Shown here: positions 42,399 through 50,482 of the stretch, one piece after another
How positions within the stretch are numbered: the stretch's first letter is position 1
Layout: every line of letters starts with the position of its first letter
Source of the DNA: CAZSSH01 sp964609825
GTDB lineage: Bacteria; Verrucomicrobiota; Lentisphaeria; Victivallales; Victivallaceae
Reading direction: 5' to 3'
DNA: 64,000 bases
NCBI GenBank assembly: GCA_964609825.1
Contig: CAZSSH010000004.1
Coordinates: forward strand, 555,589 to 619,588
Translations under genes and position numbers: made by a program
Notes under the pieces: model-generated
The model's database searches: none
Seen by the model: only the letters and a program-made list of their open reading frames with translations
Told to the model about the DNA's origin: nothing

Positions 42399-45300
42399 AT
42401 GAATCAGTGTTTATTGTGTTTGAGTGTTGTTTGCCTTTGTCTCATGACAGTCGCCGACCTTGCCGCCGGGCGGGTGGATATCAGTTTTTCCGCCGAGATA
42501 ACTTTGCCGGAGAAACCGCAAATCAAGGTTGCTTACGCCTCCTGGGTGCCGGAGCCCAAAAAAACAATTACTTGCGATCTGCCTAAAATCGCCGAGGGCG
42601 AGTGGGGCAAAGCGGTCATCCGCTTCAGCGTGCCCAAAGCGGGCGGGGCCAACTTGTTGCTGCTTGGACCTTATGTCGCCGGCGGCAAGGACACGCGCAA
42701 CCAGTTGGTGCGTTATTATTATGACAATATCAAGCTCAACGGCAAACTCATTGCAAACGGCGACTTTGAGTCGGGCGAAAGCAACATCCGCTACATCAGC
42801 TATGAGCCCAAGTATCCGGCTGTGATCGTCCCCAACCCCGACGGCGGCAAGGCGGTTGCGGCCTGGCACGACGGTCAGGTACACATGGGGATCTTGCTCG
42901 CCGAGGGGGAAAACGTACTTGAGCTCGACTACCGTTTGGCCAATGATCTCTCTGCCGCTCCCGCCAATGCTTACTATCCGCTCAATCTCGGCAGCGTCGC
43001 CAATATGGGCTATTGCGACACGACCCCCGGCGACGGCAAAGGCGGCTGGACGGATCAGGGGCCGTTGAATGATCTGCAAAGCTTTAATCCGGCGCAAAAG
43101 CGGTTTGCCGACATCCCGTTTGCGATTGTCGACCCCGGGCAAAACAACGGCAAGAGCTGTGTGGTGTTTGCGGGCAAAAACAGCAGTTACGGAGTTAAAA
43201 CCATCCAATTGCCGGTCAACAAAGAGTGCAACACTATTTATCTCTTAAACGCCTGCGCCTGGGCGAGTCCTAAAAAAATCGCCGGTACGGTCAAGGCCGT
43301 CTATCTGGACGGCACGGCAGCCGAGCTGGCGCTCTCTGTTGGCGACAATACCGGCGATTGGTGGAGCCCCGTCTCCTTGCCCAATGCCGAAATCGGGTGG
43401 AAAGGCAGCGGCGCAAAATCCGGCGAGTGCGGACTTTATCTCACCAAATGGCAGCTCCCCAAGGCGGGGTTAATCAAATATTTGGAGATTTCAAGCCCGG
43501 ACAGCGAGGTGGTCTTGATCCTGGTTGGGGCCACCGCCGCGATGGTTTACAATACCGGCGAAAGTGTCAAATATACGGTCAAAATCGACGGGACTCAAAA
43601 GTACACCGCGATCCCTCTGGAGTATTTGCGCTTGGAGATGCGTAAAAAGGGAGTCGGCACCGCCTGTCTGGACTCTGCCAAAACGTTAGTCAAATTGCAG
43701 TTGATCAATCCCGCCGGACAACCCGTGCCGCTGGTGCTGGCGCGCTTTACCCGTAATTTTTCGCCGGTATTGTTGGCCCAAACCGATCAAGTTTCGGGCA
43801 ATTATGAGCTTCGATGCGGTGAGGGCGGCAATGCCGAAATTTTGCCGCCGAGAGCCGCATTTCAAAAATTGACCCGTCTCGAGCGGGCGGATTACCGGCA
43901 AACCTTTGCCACCGGCGGCAAAATCATCGCCGCGTCGCAATTTACCGTCAGCGGGAACTCGATTGTGGCGGTGCCCGACATGGACTCTTTTTACAATCAA
44001 GCCTTGCGGCTCAATGATACCAAGGGCGCGCTGGACATCGAGCTTGATTTGGCGTCTGACGGCGAATACGCCTTTTATGTTTTTTCGCGCGCTCCCGAAA
44101 ACTTTGTCAACGCCTTTTTTCTCTACGTCAATGGCAGCAAAGACTACATCAAAGTCGGCGGCAATTTTTGCATGCCTGAAACCTTTTACTGGAGCGGCGG
44201 CCAGCGTCTCGCTCTCAAAAAAGGCAAAAACACCTTTCAACTGGTGCGGGCATCCGCCAAAGATGCGGAGCTCGACTTGGCGTTATTTTATCTCACAACC
44301 GATCATCTGACGCCGGAGCCCGCGACCTTTGCCGACGAGTTGCGCTCGCTGGCCAAGGCCGGTTTTACGGTTTACGGCTTTGCCGATACGGCGATGACCG
44401 GGGGGACGCCGCAGCAATATCAGAGAATTGTCAGTCAGGATAAGTCCTACCCCGACTTTACTCCCGCGTTACGGGGTTCCGACATTGACCGCCGGGGCTT
44501 TTTGCATGCCGACGGCAAATATTTCCGCTTTGACGACGGGACAACGCTGCCGTCAATATGGGGATGCAATGTTGAGGATTTATATGACATTTGCCGGCGC
44601 GACCGCATGGGCGATGCGGCCTTGGAGGTGACTCTCAAACGCTTGCGCTCGATGGGCTACGAGATGGTGCGCCACATGATCAATACCTTGCCGCCGGAGC
44701 CGTGGACCAATCAAAATCATCATATTTATTATAAACTCAGCAACTCGCCGCTCACCTTTGCCCCCGAATTTTGGCAGGAAATGCAAATGCTCATTGCCGC
44801 TTGTCACCGCAACGGGATGTATTTAAACATTACCTTGTGGAATGATAACATGTTTTTTACCGATCTTGGCGCCGGGCGCGGCGAAAATGCTTTTATCGGC
44901 TTTTTTCACCCCGAGGCGATCCGCCGCCAGCAGCAAATCGTCAAGACTTTTTTTGAAACGCCCAACCCTTACCGCAACAACACTTGCCCCAAAGATGACC
45001 CGACCGTCGCCATCTATGAGATTGAAAACGAGCGCACCTTTCTCTGGATGTATGGCAACGACCCGGCCGCTTATGACTGGCGTAAATTGAGGACCGATAC
45101 GCGTGAATTACTTTACCAAAAATGGAGCGACTTTTTAAGTAAAAAGTACGGCACCGTCGATCAACTGAAAAAAGGCTGGAATTGCGCGGATTTGGCCGGC
45201 TTGCGGCGGCCGGACCGGCAGGGCGATACGTTTGCCGACCTGGAGTTTGCGCCGGTTTGGGACGTGAAGCTTTGGAGCAATGACAGCAGCTCTTTTGCCG

Positions 45301-46856
45301 TCAAATTTGACGATACACGGATCAGTGCCGCCGAATACGGCAAAAATACCACCTCCAACCCGGTCATCGCCGACGGCATGGAGTTTATGTTTGACATGTA
45401 CCGTGATTACTTAAAAACCATGTATGATTATGCCCGCAGTCTTGGTTTCAAGGGCGTCATCACCGCCAACGGGGCGGACTGCGAGCGCTTTTTTAATCAG
45501 CGCGCCGCCGCCAATCAGGTGCTGGACGCCACCTCGGGCGGGACCGGGTACTGGAACCGCAACGGCTACGGATTTTTGCGCTCGCTCAATTGGCTGGATC
45601 CGCTGGTCTTTACCGCCGCTTCCGGCAAACCGGTGATTTCCCGCGAATACGGCCCCAATCTGATTTATGAAAACGTCTGGTGGGGCAACGTCATTACGGC
45701 GGCGGTACAAAAATCGCTGGGGCGTGCCTACTTGTTTAATTTCTCGGTGGGGATTCCCCGGATTAACAACCCGGACTGGTTTTATCCCAATGACTCGTTT
45801 GAAAAGATCCGGGGACACATGAATTTACAGCAGGAGTCTCATCTTTTTGGCCATTTCGCCAATTTGGCGTCGTCGATCGTGGCGGCTTCGCCGGATCTTG
45901 CGCCGTCGAAATTTAAACTTGAAATCGGTTACCCGCTGGATAACGTCGGTTACGGGGCATCGTTTCGCGGCTATAACAAAATGACGTTAAACAACTTTGT
46001 GCCGTTTTTGTATACCGACTCCTCGGTCCGGGTGTTTGACCAAGTTTATGACGGCGACGCCGATTTGGTCGTCAACGAGCCTGCCATGCCCAATGGCGAC
46101 TATCGCCGGGCCAAACTGCTGTTTGCGATCAAACCCCACTCGGCGCTGGACCGCGCGGGCAAACCGGCAGTTAATCCGGCTCTGACCGACGGCACGGCCG
46201 CTCAGGGATTTTTGGATCAGCCGGAGGAAATGACAGCGCTGTACCAAACTTTGCAGCAAGCCGGGGCCAAGCTCCCGGTTTCCGGTGCGGATTTTGGCGT
46301 CATCTGGCGCGACGCCAATCAAAAGCTCGAGATCAATACCCGTTTGGCCTATTTTAAGGGCGACTGCGACACTTGGAGCGCATTTATCGGCGACGGCGCC
46401 AATGCCAAAGGCCATACGCCCAAGGCTTTCACCCTTGAGGAGGCCGGCGACGCCTGGGTTTTTACCGGGGTTTCACCTCAAAAGGACCGCGTCCTGTTTG
46501 CCGTGACCGACGGGATTATTGATTACAAATTGGCCGATACGCCCCAATATGTATTGTTGAGCGGCGCCAAACTCGCCTTAAAAATCAACGGCAAACCAAA
46601 TCTCTCGGTATTGGCCGGAGCGCCGGTCAGTGTGACTTTTCGGCAACAGGAGCGCGGCTTTTATGTGACGTTTATGCGCAACCGCTCCGGCAACGTCCCG
46701 GCAGAGGTGCAATTTGATCGTCCGATTGCCGAAGCGACCGCCCGGGCGATGGACGGCAAGGTTTTAAAAAAGGCAAATTACACCGGCAACACCTTGATCC
46801 ATGACTGGAGCAACGGCGAAAAAATCTCGTATTATCAAGTGGATTTTAGCAAATAG
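42399..46856 (+). CDS. Giant secreted clan GH-A glycoside hydrolase
   Basis: 1485 residues with a signal peptide (about 1-24). Several beta-rich modules follow: an N-terminal binding-like region, the MGYCDTTPGDGKGGWTDQG module (about 205-223) shared with the protein at 24640-27903, and another before the barrel. The TIM barrel starts near 730 (MGYEMVRHMINTLPPEPWT). The acid/base is Glu878 in IENER and the nucleophile Glu1083 in SREYG. C-terminal beta domains follow to the end. It should degrade an extracellular glycan; the GH28-like gene 7 bp downstream hints at a pectin-like substrate. The ribosome-binding site is poorly spaced. Confidence 0.82.
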   Translation: MNQCLLCLSVVCLCLMTVADLAAGRVDISFSAEITLPEKPQIKVAYASWVPEPKKTITCDLPKIAEGEWGKAVIRFSVPKAGGANLLLLGPYVAGGKDTRNQLVRYYYDNIKLNGKLIANGDFESGESNIRYISYEPKYPAVIVPNPDGGKAVAAWHDGQVHMGILLAEGENVLELDYRLANDLSAAPANAYYPLNLGSVANMGYCDTTPGDGKGGWTDQGPLNDLQSFNPAQKRFADIPFAIVDPGQNNGKSCVVFAGKNSSYGVKTIQLPVNKECNTIYLLNACAWASPKKIAGTVKAVYLDGTAAELALSVGDNTGDWWSPVSLPNAEIGWKGSGAKSGECGLYLTKWQLPKAGLIKYLEISSPDSEVVLILVGATAAMVYNTGESVKYTVKIDGTQKYTAIPLEYLRLEMRKKGVGTACLDSAKTLVKLQLINPAGQPVPLVLARFTRNFSPVLLAQTDQVSGNYELRCGEGGNAEILPPRAAFQKLTRLERADYRQTFATGGKIIAASQFTVSGNSIVAVPDMDSFYNQALRLNDTKGALDIELDLASDGEYAFYVFSRAPENFVNAFFLYVNGSKDYIKVGGNFCMPETFYWSGGQRLALKKGKNTFQLVRASAKDAELDLALFYLTTDHLTPEPATFADELRSLAKAGFTVYGFADTAMTGGTPQQYQRIVSQDKSYPDFTPALRGSDIDRRGFLHADGKYFRFDDGTTLPSIWGCNVEDLYDICRRDRMGDAALEVTLKRLRSMGYEMVRHMINTLPPEPWTNQNHHIYYKLSNSPLTFAPEFWQEMQMLIAACHRNGMYLNITLWNDNMFFTDLGAGRGENAFIGFFHPEAIRRQQQIVKTFFETPNPYRNNTCPKDDPTVAIYEIENERTFLWMYGNDPAAYDWRKLRTDTRELLYQKWSDFLSKKYGTVDQLKKGWNCADLAGLRRPDRQGDTFADLEFAPVWDVKLWSNDSSSFAVKFDDTRISAAEYGKNTTSNPVIADGMEFMFDMYRDYLKTMYDYARSLGFKGVITANGADCERFFNQRAAANQVLDATSGGTGYWNRNGYGFLRSLNWLDPLVFTAASGKPVISREYGPNLIYENVWWGNVITAAVQKSLGRAYLFNFSVGIPRINNPDWFYPNDSFEKIRGHMNLQQESHLFGHFANLASSIVAASPDLAPSKFKLEIGYPLDNVGYGASFRGYNKMTLNNFVPFLYTDSSVRVFDQVYDGDADLVVNEPAMPNGDYRRAKLLFAIKPHSALDRAGKPAVNPALTDGTAAQGFLDQPEEMTALYQTLQQAGAKLPVSGADFGVIWRDANQKLEINTRLAYFKGDCDTWSAFIGDGANAKGHTPKAFTLEEAGDAWVFTGVSPQKDRVLFAVTDGIIDYKLADTPQYVLLSGAKLALKINGKPNLSVLAGAPVSVTFRQQERGFYVTFMRNRSGNVPAEVQFDRPIAEATARAMDGKVLKKANYTGNTLIHDWSNGEKISYYQVDFSK

Positions 46857-46863
46857 GACGGTT

Positions 46864-48318
46864 ATGAGTTTTGAGGTAGTTTGGAACAATACGGCGCAAA
46901 CGGCGGAGCCCGCGCGGGTCTCCGCCATGCCGATCAATCGGGTTTGGCCGGGGAAACAGCGAAGTTTGGATCAAACCGAAATCGCCTGGTTTGTCAATCT
47001 GGATTGGGTCGAGGGCGTCCAAGAGGCGGGGTTGTTGATTAAAATGGATGACGCATTGCGTCAGTCGATTGAGATTCGCCCGTTGGCGTCGGCCATCGCA
47101 AAACGCGTTGATGCCGACGGGATTCATTTAACTTTGAACGGGCCATGTTGTTTTACGGTCGAGGTCAACGGCAGCGCCGGAGCGCTCCATGTCTTTGTCA
47201 ACCCGCCGGAGTATCCGTTTGTCCCCGACGAGGGCGATTGGTATTTCGGGCCCGGCACTCATGACGCGGGGGTGATTATGCCGCGATCCGGCCAAACGGT
47301 CTATCTGGCCGCCGGTGCGGTGGTTTACGGGGCGATTTTTATTTATCGCGCCAAGGATGTCAGGATTATGGGGCGGGGGATACTGGACGCTTCCAAATTC
47401 CGGCGCGGCAACGACCCCGATCCAGCGAACGGCGAATTGCTGGAGCCGGCCATTGCCAAATTCGGCCTGCCCGCCAAAGATGTCCATTACTCGGGGGCGG
47501 TCGTCGCCTATGAGTGTACCGATTTGACCATCTCCGGGATCACCGTCCGTGACTCGATGTTTTGGACCTTGATCGTCCGCAACCATTGCCGAAATGTTGT
47601 CATTGACAACATCAAAATTATCGGACAATGGCGGTACAACAGCGACGGGATCAATATTTGCGCGTCGCAAAATGTCATCGTCCGCAATTCGTTTGTCCGC
47701 TCGTTTGACGACTGCATCGTCGCCCGCGGTGCCGTGCTCACCGGAGAGAGCGGACCGCTGGATCAACTTTTGGTCCAAAACTGCGTTTTGTGGTGCGACT
47801 GGGGCAAAAGTCTGGAGGTGTGGGCGGGAAATATCCCTTGCCGGATCGCCAACGTCACGTTTCAAAACATCAATTTGATCCATCTCTCGATTGTTGCATT
47901 GGATATTACCACTTGGTTCGGCAGCAGTGACACGGTGATCGAAAACATCAAATTTCAAGATATCGTCATTGATCTTGACACGCAATACCGGTCGCCCGAG
48001 ATGCAGCGCTTTGATCGCCAAAAATACATTTCCCAACCTGGCTGGCAGCCCTCGCTGGCGGTGGTCGATTGTCAGCGGCTGGGGGTTAATCTGGGCAATC
48101 AGCAAGTGCAATTGGCGACGGATCTCGCCCCTTTTCATTTGTCCTATCAAAAAATTGTATTTCAAAACATCCGGTTTTCGCAATCCGGTTTTCCGGCATT
48201 GCCAATTACGGTCAGCGCGGTGCCGGATTGCTTGTGCATCGACGGTGTGCAAATCGCCAATACGGTCTCAAGTCACATCACCGTCACCGGCAATGTAAAA
48301 AATATTACGGTCATTTAA
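46864..48318 (+). CDS. GH28-like right-handed beta-helix glycoside hydrolase
   Basis: About 484 residues. An N-terminal beta-sandwich (about 1-120) precedes a parallel beta-helix with repeated turns (TVYLAAGAVVYGAIFI, VRIMGRGILDAS, LTISGITVRDS, VVIDNIKIIG). The catalytic-type Asp cluster is NSDGIN then FDDCI, as in polygalacturonases and related GH28 enzymes. The substrate is probably a galacturonan or rhamnogalacturonan fragment, but other beta-helix families are possible. There is no signal peptide, so it likely acts on imported oligomers. It is the last gene of the GntR operon. Confidence 0.8.
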   Translation: MSFEVVWNNTAQTAEPARVSAMPINRVWPGKQRSLDQTEIAWFVNLDWVEGVQEAGLLIKMDDALRQSIEIRPLASAIAKRVDADGIHLTLNGPCCFTVEVNGSAGALHVFVNPPEYPFVPDEGDWYFGPGTHDAGVIMPRSGQTVYLAAGAVVYGAIFIYRAKDVRIMGRGILDASKFRRGNDPDPANGELLEPAIAKFGLPAKDVHYSGAVVAYECTDLTISGITVRDSMFWTLIVRNHCRNVVIDNIKIIGQWRYNSDGINICASQNVIVRNSFVRSFDDCIVARGAVLTGESGPLDQLLVQNCVLWCDWGKSLEVWAGNIPCRIANVTFQNINLIHLSIVALDITTWFGSSDTVIENIKFQDIVIDLDTQYRSPEMQRFDRQKYISQPGWQPSLAVVDCQRLGVNLGNQQVQLATDLAPFHLSYQKIVFQNIRFSQSGFPALPITVSAVPDCLCIDGVQIANTVSSHITVTGNVKNITVI

Positions 48319-48665
48319 TGGCTGACGCTGCAATTATGCCAAGCGCAAGGCGGCGCTCCGATCACGGGGAATCGGGAGGCGTCGGTGACGATCAACCGTT
48401 GGTTGCCGGTGAACGCATAGACCTTTTTCCCCGCTCAAAGTTGCGAAACATGTTTCGTACTCCATAATAAACTCTGTTTTTTTACCTTGCCCCGAGGTAA
48501 CTCACCTTTGCTGAAAATATAAGCCGTCAAAGCGTTTTTTTCGCTTGTCGCTGAAAAAATAACAAAAAAAACACAATCGCGCTTGACAACCGCGACGGAA
48601 TATGGTATAATTAATAAAACAAAATTGAATGCGTTTCAAATTGATCGTTCAAATATAAAAGCATT
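48319..48665. other. 347-bp intergenic region between the GH28-like gene and the next LacI gene
   Basis: The first half (48319-48467) is GC-rich and codon-like. It can be read as a 49-residue plus-strand frame, and on the minus strand as a 39-residue frame ending before 48319, but neither has a ribosome-binding site or a recognisable family; it may be gene debris. The second half is AT-rich and holds the LacI promoter and operators (48583-48652). No clear terminator is seen. Confidence 0.45.
48583..48652 (+). promoter_or_regulatory. Consensus promoter and tandem operators of the LacI-pseudopilin-GH42 operon
   Basis: TTGACA (48583-48588) and TATAAT (48606-48611) are 17 bp apart. Just downstream are two dyads, TTGAA-TGCGT-TTCAA (48625-48639) and TTGATCGTTCAA (48641-48652). 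Together they cover the early transcribed region and suggest autorepression by the LacI protein encoded next. No strong Shine-Dalgarno sequence precedes its ATG. Confidence 0.75.
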
Positions 48666-49730
48666 ATGAAGAGCAATATCAAAGATGTCGCCAAACTGGC
48701 CGGGGTTTCCGTCGGGACCGTGAGCCGTGTCATTAATGGCGGCGAGGGGGTCGCCGACAGTCGGGTCGCCGCCGTCAAGGCCGCGATTGCCGAGCTCGGG
48801 TACCAAAAAAACTCCGTCGCCCAGATGCTCGCGGGACGGCGCGGCGGCTCGCGCCTCGCGACCGGCAACATTGGAGTATGGATGCCCGAGATGGGCAATG
48901 ACTGGATCGCCAATCAGGTTTACTCCAACTATTTGGGCGGGATTGAGTCGGTGTGCGCCCGGCGCGGGTATCATGTCTTGATTGAGCACGGCGGCAACAC
49001 CAATTATCCGCGCTGCGTCCATGACGGCAAAGTGGACGCCTTGATCGTCAAGGCGGTCAATGTCATCCCGGAGGTGCTGTACGAGCTCGGCAACGAGCTC
49101 CCGGTGGTCGGGCTCTCGATGTTTGACCGGCGGTTGCCGCTGCCGCAAGTTACTACCGACAACCGCTTGGCGGGCGAGGAGGTCTGCTGTTATTTGTGGA
49201 GCAAGGGGCACCGCCGGATCGGCTTTGCCAGCACCAACCGCTGTCACCAGATGTTTTTTGACCGGCATGTCGGGTATGAGTATTTTTTGTCGCAGCATGA
49301 CGCCTATGATCCCAAGCTTGATTGCGCACTGATGTTGAGCGACCAAAACCGCCCCGAGGAGAATTTTCCGGATATGAGCCAGATTGTCGAAATGCTGTTT
49401 TCGCAAACCCGGCCGCCGACGGCGATTATCGCCGCCAACGACTGGATGGCGGCGGGGCTGTATGAGGCATTGTTTGCGCGCAATTTGCGCATCCCGGAGG
49501 ACGTGAGTGTGATCGGGTTTGACAACTTGCCCCAGCTTTGTCTGCGGCCGCGGCTGACCAGCTTTGCCGTCCCGATGCAGGAGATGGGACGGGTCGCGGC
49601 GGAGCTCTTACTGGACCGGATCGCCGGCGGGGCCGTGAGTACCGGCGGTGTCCCCGAGTTTCGCATGGTGACCGGCCAAATCGTCGAGCACGGCTCCGTT
49701 GCAACGTATCAGGAAATCGTGGAGAAATAA
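48666..49730 (+). CDS. LacI-family transcriptional regulator
   Basis: 354 residues. LacI HTH (NIKDVAKLAGVSVGTVSRVIN) with hinge helix, then a sugar-binding sensor domain (IGVWMPEMGND.., WLAA-like AANDWMAAGLYEA, and VIGFDNLP near the end). It heads an operon with a pseudopilin, a GH42-like enzyme and a DUF5696-like protein, and probably represses it through the tandem dyads just upstream of its own start. Confidence 0.94.
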   Translation: MKSNIKDVAKLAGVSVGTVSRVINGGEGVADSRVAAVKAAIAELGYQKNSVAQMLAGRRGGSRLATGNIGVWMPEMGNDWIANQVYSNYLGGIESVCARRGYHVLIEHGGNTNYPRCVHDGKVDALIVKAVNVIPEVLYELGNELPVVGLSMFDRRLPLPQVTTDNRLAGEEVCCYLWSKGHRRIGFASTNRCHQMFFDRHVGYEYFLSQHDAYDPKLDCALMLSDQNRPEENFPDMSQIVEMLFSQTRPPTAIIAANDWMAAGLYEALFARNLRIPEDVSVIGFDNLPQLCLRPRLTSFAVPMQEMGRVAAELLLDRIAGGAVSTGGVPEFRMVTGQIVEHGSVATYQEIVEK

Positions 49731-49764
49731 CTCCTTATATAACAGTTAACCAAAAGGTGGGAAG

Positions 49765-50466
49765 ATGAGGCGGTATTTATTTACATTGATCGAGTTACTG
49801 GTGGTGATTGCTATTATTGCCATTTTGGCGTCAATGCTGCTTCCGGCGCTGTCCAAGGCGCGCGAAAGGGCCAAGCAGTCGGCGTGCATCAGTCAACTCA
49901 AGCAAATCGGCTTGACCGATGCCCAGTATATCAATGATTACGCGGGCTGGCTCTACGGGCCCAATCTCGCGGTGCCGTTTGCCAGTGGTACCGCGTGCTC
50001 CAATTGGGGGCCCAGCGTAGCTAATTTGAAATATTTGCCCGCGTGGGTCAGGGGCAAGACCAATGTCGCCGTGTGCCCCTCGGCTTATCCCTATGTCGCT
50101 GATAATAACGAGCGCACCTACGGCAAACGCGGCGTCTGGAACAGCGGGAGCAACAAGGACGCCTTTTGGAAATATGTCGGCAACCGCTTTGCCTTCATCA
50201 CTTTTCCGGCCATCGCCAGCCCCGGCGACCAAAAGGAGAAGCGCTCGCCGTCCCGCTTTGTCACCACGTTTGACTCGTTTGAAAACTATTATCAGTACGG
50301 CTCCGCCCGGCCCTACAGCTTTGGGCTCAATCACATGAATAAGGGCAATGTCCTTTTTTTCGACGGGCACACCGACTCCGGGCGCAAGGATTTCGGCTAT
50401 CTGACTGCCGGGTACGACCCCAACAGCCGTTTGAGTAATCTGCCGCTCGCGCCGAGCCGCTATTAA
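49765..50466 (+). CDS. Type II secretion/type IV pilin-like pseudopilin (H-X9-DG type)
   Basis: 233 residues. A very short leader (MRRYLFTLIELLVVIAI) has Leu rather than Gly before the Phe. The body contains C-x2-QLKQIG, and the tail is NHMNKGNVLFFDGHTD, an exact H-X9-DG motif. It follows the LacI gene by 34 bp and precedes the GH42-like gene by 16 bp. SD AAAGGTGGG. Confidence 0.9.
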   Translation: MRRYLFTLIELLVVIAIIAILASMLLPALSKARERAKQSACISQLKQIGLTDAQYINDYAGWLYGPNLAVPFASGTACSNWGPSVANLKYLPAWVRGKTNVAVCPSAYPYVADNNERTYGKRGVWNSGSNKDAFWKYVGNRFAFITFPAIASPGDQKEKRSPSRFVTTFDSFENYYQYGSARPYSFGLNHMNKGNVLFFDGHTDSGRKDFGYLTAGYDPNSRLSNLPLAPSRY

Positions 50467-50482
50467 GAAGGAAATTTATAAT

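Noticed and set aside
47128..48252. 374-codon minus-strand frame opposite the GH28-like gene
   Set aside because: Antisense shadow of a beta-helix coding region; the plus strand has the catalytic Asp cluster.
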